From contig NZ_CP115468.1 of assembly GCF_028462125.1 (NCBI RefSeq), positions 2,385,097-2,449,096 on the forward strand: 64,000 nucleotides of DNA, written 5' to 3'. The notes below the pieces were generated by a model. The model did no database searches and was not told where the DNA came from. It saw only the letters and a program-made list of their open reading frames with translations. Numbering within the stretch: position 1 is the first letter of the stretch; each line of letters begins with the position of its first letter. The DNA comes from Leptospira sp. GIMC2001. Lineage in GTDB: Bacteria > Spirochaetota > Leptospiria > Leptospirales > Leptospiraceae. The position numbers and the translations under genes were made by a program. Positions 26,516 through 36,305 of the stretch are shown here, in pieces.

Positions 26516-27262
26516 TCGGTTTCTCTTAGACCGATCTCTAGAGCATTGATTTTTTTTCTAATTACGGCAATCTTTTTTCCATTCCATTCGGCACCAACCA
26601 AGATTGATCGCGACGAACTAGGACGAGTCGAGCTTCTAGAAAAAATTGTCCAGAGCCGCGCAAGCTATCAATTATTCCTGATCGATTCATTCGAAAGACA
26701 GAATCCATGGGAAATTTTTCGAGGTAACTCATTTCTCAACCATACAGAATTTATTTCCAAAAAACCAGAAAATGAAGCATATACAAAAGAATCTGCTTTC
26801 TTCAAAAACTTATTTCCACTCACCAACAAATATTCTTTTATGATACATAGTTATGTAGAGCAACCTGGGATTGATAAGGTGGAGATTCGTCCGAAGTCAG
26901 CAATTTATTTCCCTCTAGGAATTCCCATACGGCTGATATTTTGGGTCTATTCTGAAAATGTGGATATGACAGCCAAATTGATTTTGGAACAGAAAAAATC
27001 ATCAGATATATATTTGGATCTAGGTAGTCTCAAATTTGAAGGCTGGAGAAGATTAGAAGTAAAATTGAATATCCCTCCAAAGAATCTAAGACTCATCCAG
27101 TCTCTACAGATTCCACTCCAACTAAAAGGCATTAGGTTGAGTTCATCTCCATTCCAACAAAAAGGTCCTTTCTTCATCTACTTAGATCAGATGACTCTTC
27201 TTCTTGAGACAAGTGTTGTTACCTACCCTGGATCAGAAGTGAAAGACAATTGGGGAGATTAA
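26501..27262 (+). CDS. flaA: FlaA-family flagellar filament outer-layer protein
   Basis: A 253-residue protein. The N-terminus has a hydrophobic stretch ending FHSA, consistent with export to the periplasm. It matches the spirochete FlaA pattern: a leading acidic segment, an FERQNPWEIFRG motif (compare F..NPxxxWxxxGS), GIDKVEIRP, then a central sandwich with IRLIFWVYSENVD, LDLGSLKFEGWRRLEVKL and the closing GPFFIYLDQMTLL. FlaA proteins sheath or bind the FlaB core and affect filament coiling. The start ATG overlaps the divergent gene's start. Convergent with flaB on its right, sharing the terminator region. Confidence 0.8.
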   Translation: MVFIISVSLRPISRALIFFLITAIFFPFHSAPTKIDRDELGRVELLEKIVQSRASYQLFLIDSFERQNPWEIFRGNSFLNHTEFISKKPENEAYTKESAFFKNLFPLTNKYSFMIHSYVEQPGIDKVEIRPKSAIYFPLGIPIRLIFWVYSENVDMTAKLILEQKKSSDIYLDLGSLKFEGWRRLEVKLNIPPKNLRLIQSLQIPLQLKGIRLSSSPFQQKGPFFIYLDQMTLLLETSVVTYPGSEVKDNWGD

Positions 27263-27295
27263 AATGATTCGATGGATCGCAATCTAACCCATAAT

Positions 27296-27321
27296 AAAAA
27301 AAACCCCCGTTTGACCGGGGG
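27296..27321 (-). terminator. Intrinsic terminator of flaB
   Basis: On the minus strand CCCCCG (27321-27316) pairs with CGGGGG (27309-27304), six GC pairs with a 6-nt loop, followed by eight T (27303-27296). It lies directly after the flaB stop at 27330. Confidence 0.92.
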
Positions 27322-27329
27322 CATCCGCT

Positions 27330-28181
27330 TTAGACGGAAGTCAAAAGTTTAAGAACTGAAGCTGGCTTCATATTTGATTGCGCGAGCATCGCCGTACCAC
27401 TCTGCACCAATATCTGTTTAGTTGTATACGCAACCATCTCTTCTGCCATATCAGCATCTCTGATTCTTGACTCTGAAGCTTGCATGTTCTCATAAGCCGC
27501 CATCAAACCTTTGGAAGTGTATTCCATTCGGTTGTAATAAGCACCCATGTCAGCACGCTGCTTCATGATCTTATCCAAAGCTGCATCCGCTAGACCAATC
27601 AAGTTATCCGATTTCTCTGGTGTTGATAGAGAAATTGGACGACCGTCATCGCCTACCATTTTCAAAGCCTTTGCAGTCATCGTTCCAATATAGAAACGCT
27701 CTCTCTGGTGTTGATTTGGACCCATATGAAACCACATGGATGCATCTCTTGAACCTCTTGCGAACTGTCCCTCAAAAAGCTTAAACTTGTTAAACTCTGC
27801 TTGAGAAGCAATTCGATCGATCTCATCAACCAGAGCAGATACTTCTACTTGAATCATCTGCCTGTCTTCCGTGGAGTAGATTCCGTTCGAAGATTGAACA
27901 GCAAGAACTCGCATTCTCTGGACTATTTGTGCCGATTGATCCAGAAAACCCTCAGCTGTCTGAATGAAACTCATTCCATCCTCAGCATTTCTCTCCGCCT
28001 GTCTAAGACCCCTTATCTGAGTTCTTAGCTTCTCCGACACAGCAAGCCCTGAAGCGTCGTCACCTGCGGTATTTATTCTCATACCCGATGCGAGCGCCTT
28101 CATGGACTTATCTACGTCCGTCTGATTGAACTTTAGAGCACGATGCGCATTAATCGCACTCATGTTGTGATTGATAATCAT
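27330..28181 (-). CDS. flaB: Flagellin FlaB
   Basis: A 283-residue core flagellin. N-terminal [17 protein letters not shown], the conserved [20 protein letters not shown] and C-terminal [17 protein letters not shown] are all present. The variable outer domain is absent, as usual in spirochete FlaB. Residues 150-165 carry the spirochete-type [19 protein letters not shown] strong AAAGGAG SD lies at 28196-28190 behind a GGA-loop hairpin. Separate from the next flaB by a 321-bp gap, with its own terminator. Confidence 0.97.
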   Translation of the reverse strand: MIINHNMSAINAHRALKFNQTDVDKSMKALASGMRINTAGDDASGLAVSEKLRTQIRGLRQAERNAEDGMSFIQTAEGFLDQSAQIVQRMRVLAVQSSNGIYSTEDRQMIQVEVSALVDEIDRIASQAEFNKFKLFEGQFARGSRDASMWFHMGPNQHQRERFYIGTMTAKALKMVGDDGRPISLSTPEKSDNLIGLADAALDKIMKQRADMGAYYNRMEYTSKGLMAAYENMQASESRIRDADMAEEMVAYTTKQILVQSGTAMLAQSNMKPASVLKLLTSV

Positions 28182-28398
28182 CGTTCACACTCCTTTGCTT
28201 TCTACTAACCAATTAATATTGATTAGTCGGACATTCCATGTCCGGCCGCAAAGGGGATCAGCAGCCCGACATAGAAACATGCGCCAAAGGAAAGTTTATA
28301 TTAATATCCCCTTTCACATTCTAACTTAACATAATATAGAAAAAAAATCAATATTTTTTTATTTTTTTATATTAATTGTTCATAATATATGAATAAAC
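28182..28398 (-). promoter_or_regulatory. flaB leader and upstream region with GGA-loop hairpin
   Basis: In minus-strand order: AAAGGGGAT (28314-28306) pairs with ATCCCCTTT (28258-28250), giving a 9-bp stem with a 47-nt loop. Then a 7-bp stem CGGACAT/ATGTCCG (28244-28238 and 28234-28228) closes on a 3-nt loop GGA. Then the SD AAAGGAG (28196-28190). The hairpin closely resembles the CsrA consensus ACARGGAUGU. The 15 bases AAAGCAAAGGAGTGT are identical to those before the first flaB. No other gene lies in this 320-bp gap. Confidence 0.6.
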
Positions 28399-28444
28399 AA
28401 AAAAGGCAAACCTCTACTGGGACTAACCAGAGTTGTCTGCCTTA
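28399..28444 (-). terminator. Intrinsic terminator of the upstream flaB
   Basis: On the minus strand AAGGCA...TGCCTT form the base of a long imperfect stem with an inner CTCTGG/CCAGTAGAG pairing, followed by six T (28404-28399). A second hairpin ATCGGG/CCCGAT lies at 28461-28484, closer to the gene, without a T-run. Confidence 0.8.
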
Positions 28445-28502
28445 TGAACTTAGAGATAGAATCGGGACTAGAGCTAGCCCCGATTTAGAGTTTGGTCTTG
28501 AA

Positions 28503-29348
28503 TTATCTCAATAGAGATAGAACTGACTGTGGTCTAACATTTGCTTGAGCAAGCATTGCAGTTCCCGATTGAACGAGAATCTGATTCTTGGTAAAAGCAA
28601 CTGTTTCTTCAGCCATGTCCGCATCCCTGATTCTAGATTCAGATGCTTGAGTATTCTCATAAGCGTTCATGAGACCTTTCGTAGCATGTTCCAACCTGTT
28701 AAAGTATGAACCTAGATTCGCTCTTTGTTTGTTTATTTTGTAAAGAGCATCATCAAGTACTGCGATTGCTTCGTTTGCAAAATCAGCTGTAGAAAGAGTT
28801 AGAAGTGAATTATCTTCTTTTCTCAAGCTTAGAGATTTAGCAGTCATTGTTGCAATGAATACTCTCTCTCTTTGGTGCTGATTTGGTCCTATGTGGAACC
28901 ACATAGATGCAGAACGAGAACCACGAGCGAAATCACCTTGAAGAAGATTCATTTTATTGAATTCTGCTTGAGAAGCGATTCGATCTACCTCATCTACCAA
29001 CTGGGAAACTTCAACTTGGATCATCTGCCTATCTTCTTGGGTATAGATACCGTTTGAAGATTGGATTGCCAGAACTCTAATTCTTTGGATGATATCATTC
29101 ATCTCTTGAATGTAACCTTCCGTGGTTTGAATCATGGACATACCGTCTTCAGCATTTCTCTCTGCTTGCCTGAGTCCCTTTACCTGAGTTCTCATTTTCT
29201 CCGAAACTGCCAAACCGGAAGCGTCGTCTCCGGCACGGTTGATTCGCATACCAGAAGATAGAGTTTCCATGTTTTTAGAAACTTCTTCGTTCTGGAACTT
29301 AAGAACTCGATGCGAGTTAATCGCGGATAAGTTGTGGTTAATGATCAT
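28503..29348 (-). CDS. flaB: Flagellin FlaB
   Basis: A 281-residue core flagellin with [39 protein letters not shown] and the C-terminal [17 protein letters not shown]. It resembles the neighbouring FlaB more than the one at 309, so the pair probably arose by tandem duplication. Its SD AAGGAGG lies inside the loop of a short hairpin (29350-29365), which would limit ribosome access. Confidence 0.97.
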   Translation of the reverse strand: MIINHNLSAINSHRVLKFQNEEVSKNMETLSSGMRINRAGDDASGLAVSEKMRTQVKGLRQAERNAEDGMSMIQTTEGYIQEMNDIIQRIRVLAIQSSNGIYTQEDRQMIQVEVSQLVDEVDRIASQAEFNKMNLLQGDFARGSRSASMWFHIGPNQHQRERVFIATMTAKSLSLRKEDNSLLTLSTADFANEAIAVLDDALYKINKQRANLGSYFNRLEHATKGLMNAYENTQASESRIRDADMAEETVAFTKNQILVQSGTAMLAQANVRPQSVLSLLR

Positions 29349-29349
29349 A

Positions 29350-29394
29350 GTTTCCTCCTTGAAACGTGATCACGGACTAGAACGCCTTCCTGGC
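29350..29394 (-). promoter_or_regulatory. flaB leader with SD in a hairpin loop
   Basis: On the minus strand GTTTC (29365-29361) and GAAAC (29354-29350) form a 5-bp stem around the 6-nt loop AAGGAG, which holds the SD itself. A perfect 10-bp palindrome CGTGATCACG lies at 29365-29374, and a weaker GCC/GGC stem around AGGAA at 29384-29394. Two further GGA-type elements near the start suit CsrA-type control; this is inference. Confidence 0.55.
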
Positions 29395-29674
29395 CTTCTG
29401 TCTGTATGTCTGGTTTTTTGGTCTATTTCTTCTTACGTTCCAATGATCGGAGATCGAAAAGCTATAATTAATCTCTAGATATTGATAGTAAATTAGTGTT
29501 TTTTGGATAAAATTGAGTAAAAATGCAGGTAATCAGGAAATATTGAGCTGTGAAAAAATTTTTTATTTTATGAAAATTTTTCCCTATGGAAATCTTCGAA
29601 TGATATGCAATTTTACAAGAGAGTTTTTTTTAAGCTAAATCGATATTTTTTAATTTTTGTAGAGAAAATAAGCA
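29395..29674. other. AT-rich gap between divergent flaB and kinase genes
   Basis: No gene is visible. The sequence is strongly AT-rich with A- and T-tracts, including an A/T-tract inverted repeat near 29552-29583. It must hold promoters for both divergent genes, but none could be fixed by eye. Confidence 0.5.
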
Positions 29675-31477
29675 ATGACTCCAAAAAAATCTAATCCTGT
29701 CCTTCTTGTAGGAATTCCTGCCCTCGTTGAGGAAGCAATTGCGCCTCAATTGGTGGACTTGGGATTAGAAACGCTCAGTATTCCGGAGACATCCGACAAC
29801 CTAGATCTGGTTCCCAAGTCTCAGGAAGATAATATAAACCTCATTGTGTTGGATCTAGACCATGCCTCTTCCAATATCACCCAAGAAATTTTTGATAGAT
29901 ACAGCAATTCAAATGGTAGTATTCCCATAATCTTAATTGGATCAGAGCATGAACATTCGAAAAAAGTAAAAAGCCCAAGTGATCTTTTTTATGCATATTT
30001 GCCTGCGAATACTCCGCCCAGATTCATCCTAGAAAATATAAAGTCTGCTATCCAATATGTTCAAGACAACCGCGCTATAATCAATAAAAGCAATTACTTT
30101 GATCAGATAACTCAGGATCTTACAGAAATTTTCTGGATAGAAGACTTAAAGACGAATCGAATCAATTATATCACACCCAGCTTTTCCAAACTATTCAAAA
30201 TATCTGAAGAAGAAATTTACAAAAATCCACAAGCCTTTATGGATCGAGTGATTCCCGAAGATAGACCTCAGCTTATAGAAAACTACAAGAATCTAATCGA
30301 AAACAAAATTTTTATAGAAACCCAATATAGAATATCTTTACCCGATTCCATTCTTTCGATTCGCATCAAAATGAATCCTGTTGTGGATGAGAATGGAAAT
30401 TGCATTCGAATCATTGGATATGCCAATGATGTAACAGAATCCAACCGAATTGAATCAGAATTGATATACCAAGCTGAGATCAGCAAGTTGCAAATAGAAA
30501 GCATGCCAATTGCATGTTTATTCTTAGATAACGATTTTACTATTATGGAATGGAATCCAGCTGCAGAAAAAATGTTTGGCTATTCTAAATCAGAAATCAT
30601 TGGCAGATCAGCGATTGGAACCATATTAGATCCAAGAGAAAAATCCATTCTTATGAAAATACGAAAGCGATTTTCTGCGGGTCGAATTGATGAGTTCAAT
30701 CGGCAAAATTGGAATCTTACGAAGGATGGACGAAAGATTCTATGCGAATGGAAAAACGCAGGAATCAAGAATTCTCAAGGTGTATTGCTCGGAGCGATCT
30801 GTATGGCGCAAGACATCACGGAGAGAACCGAGCAAGAGAATAGGATCAAATCTCTATTAGTAGAAAAAGAAATTCTTCTCAAGGAAGTACATCATAGAGT
30901 CAAGAACAATATGACTACGATTGCATCTCTATTGAATTTGCAGGCGCAAGCTGCAAGCGATACACAGTTATCTGATGCATTGCAAGATGCAACTAATCGT
31001 GTAACAAGTATGATGATTATCTATGAGAAATTATTTGGATCCAAAAACTTCAAAACTACAGGACTTCAAGGCTACTTAGAATCTCTAATCAGCGAAATCA
31101 CAAAAATAAAAAATAGTCATAGCATATCTATTATCCAAGAAATTGAAAATATTTTTCTAGAAACATTTCAGTTGTTTCCTATTGGAATTATTGTAAATGA
31201 GCTGATAACGAATTGTCTCAAGCATGGATTTCAAGGAAGGGATTCTGGAGTTGTGCAGATTGTAGGTAAAAAACTACCGAACAATCTATACCAGATCAGA
31301 ATTTCTGATGATGGAATTGGCATTCATGCAAAGAAAGAAGACGGATCTAAGAAGACTGGATTTGGTCTTATGTTAATACAAATCTTAACCGAGCAGCTAA
31401 CAGCAACTCTGGATGAACAATCCAATGAGAAAGGAACTATCACAACAGTGATTTTTCCAATCCCACAACAGAATTGA
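29675..31477 (+). CDS. PAS-domain histidine kinase (HisKA_2 type)
   Basis: A 600-residue soluble sensor kinase. Residues about 7-130 look like a receiver fold with IVLDLD at 57-62, but the conserved acidic pair and the C-terminal Lys (here LPAN) are not clear, so it may be a pseudo-receiver. Two PAS domains follow (about 140-255, with NYITPSFSKLFKI and a PAC motif; about 270-385, with MEWNPAAEKMFGYSKSEIIG). The dimerisation domain carries EVHHRVKNN at 404-412, the HisKA_2 phospho-acceptor motif. The ATPase domain has NELITNCLKHGF (508-519) and DDGIG (545-549). No response regulator is adjacent. Confidence 0.9.
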   Translation: MTPKKSNPVLLVGIPALVEEAIAPQLVDLGLETLSIPETSDNLDLVPKSQEDNINLIVLDLDHASSNITQEIFDRYSNSNGSIPIILIGSEHEHSKKVKSPSDLFYAYLPANTPPRFILENIKSAIQYVQDNRAIINKSNYFDQITQDLTEIFWIEDLKTNRINYITPSFSKLFKISEEEIYKNPQAFMDRVIPEDRPQLIENYKNLIENKIFIETQYRISLPDSILSIRIKMNPVVDENGNCIRIIGYANDVTESNRIESELIYQAEISKLQIESMPIACLFLDNDFTIMEWNPAAEKMFGYSKSEIIGRSAIGTILDPREKSILMKIRKRFSAGRIDEFNRQNWNLTKDGRKILCEWKNAGIKNSQGVLLGAICMAQDITERTEQENRIKSLLVEKEILLKEVHHRVKNNMTTIASLLNLQAQAASDTQLSDALQDATNRVTSMMIIYEKLFGSKNFKTTGLQGYLESLISEITKIKNSHSISIIQEIENIFLETFQLFPIGIIVNELITNCLKHGFQGRDSGVVQIVGKKLPNNLYQIRISDDGIGIHAKKEDGSKKTGFGLMLIQILTEQLTATLDEQSNEKGTITTVIFPIPQQN

Positions 31478-31522
31478 TCTTAATTCGAAAGACTGATTAG
31501 ATTATTAACGAAAGGATTTGGT

Positions 31523-31556
31523 AAAACCAAGACCTTATTCAAAAGGTCTTGGATAA
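31523..31556 (-). terminator. Intrinsic terminator between convergent genes
   Basis: Perfect 10-bp stem CCAAGACCTT (31527-31536)/AAGGTCTTGG (31543-31552) with a 6-nt loop. On the minus strand it is followed by TTTT, serving the pcnB-like gene; on the plus strand the T content is weaker (ATAATTT). Confidence 0.85.
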
Positions 31557-31557
31557 T

Positions 31558-33387
31558 TTAAGTCGTCTCGCCAGGCTCTTTTGAGTCGGAACTATTTCCA
31601 TTGTTGCCAGGCTTAGGATTTTGCGAACGACCTCGCTTTCTTCCCGATCGGTAGTTTCTTTTACCGCCAGAATGATGCTTACCAGATTTTGGTTGTTGAG
31701 AATTGGGTGCGTCATTTCCTACACCATCAATTCTATTGCCATCAACTCCACTGTCATTTTCTGATTCATCCAACCGATTGCCATCCGGTAGATTATTATC
31801 ATTTCTCGCAGGATAGTTTTTATTTCCATCCGGAAGATTTCTATCATTTCGCGGTTTATGACGATTGCCGTCTGGTTGGTTTCTTTCTGGCTTCTGTCTA
31901 TTGCCGTCTGGTTGATTTCGTTCCAATGAATTGCGTTCTGATGGATTGTTGCTTCTTTCTCCATCATTCTTATATCGATCTTCTCTCTGAGATCGATTGG
32001 CGTTATTTCTAGAATTGCCAGTGTCTGATCTATTCTCCGACGAATTGCGATTCTCTGAATTTGGATTCGTTCCTGAATTGGAATTGGATCCATGATTTCT
32101 GCGGTTGTGGTAGTCGCGCACTGGACGTTGTCTTAGAGAAATTTCCCAGAAAAATGCAGATTGCAAAGCTTGATCATCTTGCTTAGAAATTGCGATGATC
32201 TTAAAAGTCATAAACGCATCATAGAAATAATCTTTCTTCTTGAAGAATGCATTCTGGTCGGCTTTCTCATCTTCAATGGACAGGAATCTTGGTTGACTTG
32301 TAAATATCTTGATAAGCTTATCTTTGTCTCGCTTCGAAACTCCCATACTATCACAGAATGGATCCAGCGCGACTTTTATATGATGTGCAGCACTGCTCTC
32401 GCTTTTATCGAGAGCTTCATTCACTAAATCATAAGCAATCAAAGCATAAAAAATACAAGGAGTCATTTCTTCTCGCTCTGACAATAACTTATCAACTATT
32501 GCGAGTCTTTTTCCAACTCCAGAATCGAGGAAATTATCTCCCCACTTATCATCTTTTTTTATATGAGCAAAAGGTTCTGGAATCATAACATCGAGTAGGT
32601 GATTCTCAGCGAGTCCCTTGAATATCAATGAAGTCCTCCAAGTACGAAAAATTTTATTGTATTCTTCGATCAATCGAGCACTAGAAGCTTTTAGAATTTC
32701 TAAACGATTTTTCTTGATAGCTGCTTTTGTTTTTTTGTCAATTTCCAGACCCAAAAGAACTGAAAATTTAACAGCTCTTAGCATACGAACAGGATCTTCT
32801 TTGAAGGACATATCAGCATCGCCGATTACTCGGAGAATTCTATTGTTGATATCATCGAAGCCACCAACATAGTCAATGATCGATTCGTTTCTTGTATCAA
32901 AATAAAGAGAGTTGATAGTAAAATCTCTTCTTGCGGCATCTTCTTTTGCCGTGCCGAACACATTGTCCTTCTTGATCAGATAGTCTTTATCTTTATCATG
33001 AGATTCATTTCTATGATCGGGTAAGGAACGAAACGTAGAAACTTCAATAACTTTTCCCTTAAATAAAACGTGTACGATTTTGAAACGCCGACCTATGATT
33101 CGGCAATTGTTAAACATCTTCTTGATCTGGTTGGGGGTTGCATTAGTAGCAACATCAAAATCTTTCGGCTTTCTGCCGATGATGAGATCGCGGACACCGC
33201 CGCCAACGACAAAGGCTTTATAGCCAAATTTGTTCAGTCTGTGGATGATTTTTAGAGCATCAGGATCAATCTGGGTTTTCCGAATGGTATGAGACTCGCG
33301 ATAGTATCTTTTCCCTTCCGGATAGACCAGAACACTGTCCAGTGAACTGTCTTTCTTCCGGAAAAGATTTGCAAAAATTTTCAACAT
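31558..33387 (-). CDS. pcnB: Poly(A) polymerase/CCA-adding enzyme-like, with long Asn/Asp-rich tail
   Basis: A 609-residue protein. The nucleotidyltransferase head has [22 protein letters not shown] (about 60-81), with Asp76/Asp78 as the metal-binding pair. TGR-like [12 protein letters not shown] and [12 protein letters not shown] follow, then an RNA-binding helical part to about 423. It matches the PcnB type, which adds 3' A tails, more than a dedicated CCA enzyme, but the two are hard to separate by eye. Residues 424-609 are a low-complexity tail rich in Asn, Arg, Asp, Gly and Ser, with five PDGN/DGN repeats (QPDGN, QPDGN, LPDGN, LPDGN, VDGN) and a basic end [16 protein letters not shown]. 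The tail is not part of the catalytic family. Confidence 0.85.
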   Translation of the reverse strand: MLKIFANLFRKKDSSLDSVLVYPEGKRYYRESHTIRKTQIDPDALKIIHRLNKFGYKAFVVGGGVRDLIIGRKPKDFDVATNATPNQIKKMFNNCRIIGRRFKIVHVLFKGKVIEVSTFRSLPDHRNESHDKDKDYLIKKDNVFGTAKEDAARRDFTINSLYFDTRNESIIDYVGGFDDINNRILRVIGDADMSFKEDPVRMLRAVKFSVLLGLEIDKKTKAAIKKNRLEILKASSARLIEEYNKIFRTWRTSLIFKGLAENHLLDVMIPEPFAHIKKDDKWGDNFLDSGVGKRLAIVDKLLSEREEMTPCIFYALIAYDLVNEALDKSESSAAHHIKVALDPFCDSMGVSKRDKDKLIKIFTSQPRFLSIEDEKADQNAFFKKKDYFYDAFMTFKIIAISKQDDQALQSAFFWEISLRQRPVRDYHNRRNHGSNSNSGTNPNSENRNSSENRSDTGNSRNNANRSQREDRYKNDGERSNNPSERNSLERNQPDGNRQKPERNQPDGNRHKPRNDRNLPDGNKNYPARNDNNLPDGNRLDESENDSGVDGNRIDGVGNDAPNSQQPKSGKHHSGGKRNYRSGRKRGRSQNPKPGNNGNSSDSKEPGETT

Positions 33388-33443
33388 ATTTGATAAGTCA
33401 AGTATCCCTCAGAAAACTGCTCAGGCAAGCAAAAATTAGGGTC

Positions 33444-33458
33444 AAAGGAAGTGGCTTG
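33444..33458 (+). promoter_or_regulatory. Shine-Dalgarno fixing the TTG start of the M23 gene
   Basis: AAAGGA at 33444-33449 lies six bases before TTG at 33456. No SD precedes the next ATG in frame (33495), so the TTG is the better start. Confidence 0.5.
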
Positions 33459-34466
33459 GAAAATTTAACCCAAACGGTTACTCTCTATGAAAAGATGCAG
33501 ATGAAGTACATCCGCATGCGAAACCGATTCAAAAAATGGCAGATCAAAGGTCGGGAAAAAATCTCTTTTATGGTCATTCCGCATTCCGAAAAGGTCGTAA
33601 TCAGCCTAGATATGTCTTTTTCGATGCTTCTCTTCTTGAGCTTTCTCGCAAGCCTACTTTTTGTTCTCAGTTTGGGATTTTTGGTTTATTACAGCTTTAT
33701 TTTTGATAGAAATGAGGAGATATTCCTGACGTCCAACCAAGACCAGACGACGTTCATCTACTACAACTTACTTTCCGAAGATTTGGAAGAATCTGTCCGC
33801 GATCTGGAATCCCAGACCGAAAAACTCAACATGCTCGCTTGGGACGAAGTTTCATGGAAAAGGTTGATCACTCAAGACTATTTCCCAGAAATCACCCTAC
33901 TTCGTCCAGATTACAACGAGATGGAGACCAATCTCAATTTATATCCACAGACTGTACTTGCGTATTCGGAGATGTCTGTTCGTCTCAAGAAACTCGAACC
34001 TGTCTTCCATAATGGAATCGATTATCTGGATATGAGAGAATCAATATTTTTGAATATTCCTAGAGGAAGACCATTAGGTGCAGGTGTCGGAAATGTTACT
34101 TCATCTTGGGGCAATCGTATGGATCCTTTTGGGATTTTACCTGTGGGTGAGTTCCATTCGGGAATCGATTTTGCTGCAGCCGAAGGAACTCCTATCTATG
34201 CAACTGCATCTGGGTATATTCCAAAAACCGAATTTAGTACTGGTGGACTTGGACGAAGTGTTCGGATCAATCATGATAATGGCTTTTTTACCCTCTATGG
34301 ACATTGCTCTCAGATTCTTGTAAAAGAAGGTGATGTTGTAAAACGTGGTGATAAAATTGCTCTTGTTGGACAGACGGGTAAGGCTACTGGTGCCCATGTT
34401 CACTACGAAGTTAGAATTGGTTTGGATTCACCAATGGATCCAGAAGAATTCATCAACCTCGACTAG
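33456..34466 (+). CDS. Membrane-anchored M23 metallopeptidase
   Basis: A 336-residue LytM-type peptidase. A basic N-terminus leads to a membrane segment (about 53-82) and then a periplasmic coiled-coil stretch. The M23 domain (about 200-336) has the zinc ligands HSGID (His234, Asp238) and HVHYEV (His316), plus FTLYGH. These residues are intact, so it is likely active in cutting peptidoglycan cross-links. The start is the TTG at 33456; the upstream frame overlaps the divergent pcnB-like gene. It is followed by lgt. Confidence 0.88.
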   Translation: MENLTQTVTLYEKMQMKYIRMRNRFKKWQIKGREKISFMVIPHSEKVVISLDMSFSMLLFLSFLASLLFVLSLGFLVYYSFIFDRNEEIFLTSNQDQTTFIYYNLLSEDLEESVRDLESQTEKLNMLAWDEVSWKRLITQDYFPEITLLRPDYNEMETNLNLYPQTVLAYSEMSVRLKKLEPVFHNGIDYLDMRESIFLNIPRGRPLGAGVGNVTSSWGNRMDPFGILPVGEFHSGIDFAAAEGTPIYATASGYIPKTEFSTGGLGRSVRINHDNGFFTLYGHCSQILVKEGDVVKRGDKIALVGQTGKATGAHVHYEVRIGLDSPMDPEEFINLD

Positions 34467-34510
34467 ATATTTTGATTGCTCAAAACTAGAAACCCATTCA
34501 AAAAGTAAAT

Positions 34511-35467
34511 ATGATCGATAGAATACCCATTCCTAATCCGTTCGGTTGGGATGGCCCATCCACTTTCAGCATTTTGATGATGCTGGCATTTTTAGTTGCC
34601 TCTTACATGTTACCCAGAGAATTCAAGAGGCGAGGACTCGAACCTGCCCATTCGGACAATATGATCCTTCTCGGAATCATTGGAACATTGATAGGCGCAA
34701 AAGTATTTTTTATATTTGAAATTTGGGATCAGATTTTTGTATCTATGCCAGGATTCGATGGAAAATATTTATACCCTCTAACTCATTGGAGTGGATTTCC
34801 TGGACAGCCTGGAGTATGGAGTTCTCTATTCTCTGGTGGTGGCTTGGTTTTCTATGGAGGCTTTCTCACAGGTTTTCTATTCGTTTATCTTTATATGAAA
34901 GTAAAGCATCTAGACTATGGATCTTATTTGGATTCAATCGCGTCTTCAATGTCTATTGGTTATGCGATCGGAAGACTTGGATGCTTTGTATCTGGTGATG
35001 GTTGTTATGGATTTGCGACTGATGCAAGCATTCCCTTCTTCGTTTTTGAATTCCACGGTGCTCATCCATCTGGCGTCCCAGTCTGGAATACTCCTGTTAT
35101 GGAATCCATCATGGCTTTTGGTTATTTTGCATACTTCCATTACTGGGCAAGGTTTCAGCCTTTTCCAAAATTCAGTCTTACCTGCCAGTTTCTTATGATT
35201 CATGGCTTTGCTCGATTGATCATTGAATTCTTAAGAGTCAACAAGGCTGTTTTTCCATTCATTGATCCACCCAATATGTCCAATATTCCCGACTCATCCC
35301 AGAATCCTGAATTTCTAACCGGATACTATTGGCATGGATTTAGCCAATCTCAGTATATTTCATTGGCACTGATTGGATTTGGTTTATTCTTTTTTGTAAA
35401 AAACAAACTCTGGAAATTTTCAAAAATCGAACAAACTGCACAGCCAAAACTAGGTGGTTCCAAATGA
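34511..35467 (+). CDS. lgt: Prolipoprotein diacylglyceryl transferase
   Basis: A 318-residue inner-membrane enzyme that transfers diacylglycerol to the lipobox Cys. It is hydrophobic, with about seven membrane segments, and carries [10 protein letters not shown] and the Lgt signature [15 protein letters not shown] (154-167), where the usual GRxGNFxNxE is altered as in many non-proteobacterial Lgts. C-terminal [10 protein letters not shown] is the family's closing motif. It ends in a 4-nt overlap (ATGA) with the next gene. Confidence 0.93.
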   Translation: MIDRIPIPNPFGWDGPSTFSILMMLAFLVASYMLPREFKRRGLEPAHSDNMILLGIIGTLIGAKVFFIFEIWDQIFVSMPGFDGKYLYPLTHWSGFPGQPGVWSSLFSGGGLVFYGGFLTGFLFVYLYMKVKHLDYGSYLDSIASSMSIGYAIGRLGCFVSGDGCYGFATDASIPFFVFEFHGAHPSGVPVWNTPVMESIMAFGYFAYFHYWARFQPFPKFSLTCQFLMIHGFARLIIEFLRVNKAVFPFIDPPNMSNIPDSSQNPEFLTGYYWHGFSQSQYISLALIGFGLFFFVKNKLWKFSKIEQTAQPKLGGSK

Positions 35468-36291
35468 AAACAAAATTTGAATTTTTCGAAATAGAGCAAG
35501 AGGACGCTGTAGCAACTGTATATCTGAACAAACCGGAAAAACGAAACGCTATGGATTGGTCTTTTTGGAGAGACCTTCCTGAAGTTGTAGCAGAGATCAA
35601 TGCAGAGAAATCCATTCGTGCCTTTATCATCGCAGGTCGAGGTAAATCCTTTTCAACTGGATTGGATCTATCTCAATTCTTCCAAGAATTCAAGGGAGTT
35701 TTCCAAGGCGAGATTGCAGATCACCGAGAGAAACTCTATAAACTGATCATCGATATGCAAAAAGGTCTCAACGAAGTTCAAAATTCTCCAAAACCATCAA
35801 TCATTGCCGTCCACAAACATTGCATTGGTGGTGGTCTTGATCTAATGGCTTGCGGAGATATTCGTTACTGCACAACCGATGCAATGATTTCACTACGGGA
35901 AGCTAAAGTTGCGATTGTCGCTGATATGGGTTCTCTTAATAGACTTCCCGGAATCATTGGACAAGGACATACAAGAGAACTTGCTCTGACAGGCAAGGAT
36001 ATCTCAGGTGAAGAAGCTTTGCAGATGGGACTTGTTACTAAAGTATTCGATAATTATGAAGATCTAATAGTAGGTGCCAAGAAAACAGCCAAGGAAATTG
36101 CAGACAACCCAGCACTAGTGATTCGCGGAGTCAAAGCTGTGATGAATTACTGTATGGATAAATCTGTAAACGATGGTTTACAATTTGTAGCTGCTTGGAA
36201 TACAGGGTTTTTGGATTCTCATGATTTTCGAGAAATCATAACTGCTTTTCATGAGAAAAAGAGACCAGTATTCAACAGTTTGGAAAAATAA
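35464..36291 (+). CDS. Enoyl-CoA hydratase/isomerase family protein
   Basis: A 275-residue crotonase-fold protein. The oxyanion-hole segments are [13 protein letters not shown] (compare AGxxFSAGxDL) and [22 protein letters not shown]. The catalytic-side stretch reads [18 protein letters not shown], where the typical hydratase Glu pair is only partly kept (one position is Asp), as in delta-3,5-delta-2,4-dienoyl-CoA isomerases. The isomerase reading is a possibility, not proven. Coupled to lgt by a 4-nt overlap. Confidence 0.85.
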   Translation: MKTKFEFFEIEQEDAVATVYLNKPEKRNAMDWSFWRDLPEVVAEINAEKSIRAFIIAGRGKSFSTGLDLSQFFQEFKGVFQGEIADHREKLYKLIIDMQKGLNEVQNSPKPSIIAVHKHCIGGGLDLMACGDIRYCTTDAMISLREAKVAIVADMGSLNRLPGIIGQGHTRELALTGKDISGEEALQMGLVTKVFDNYEDLIVGAKKTAKEIADNPALVIRGVKAVMNYCMDKSVNDGLQFVAAWNTGFLDSHDFREIITAFHEKKRPVFNSLEK

Positions 36292-36305
36292 AATTGACCA
36301 AACTA

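Noticed and set aside
28182..28398. Sigma-28 promoter before flaB
   Set aside because: No GCCGATAA-type -10 with a matching TAAA box was found at a correct distance by eye.
31719..32093. Long open frames within the pcnB-like tail
   Set aside because: They are shadows of the low-complexity repeat region in other frames.
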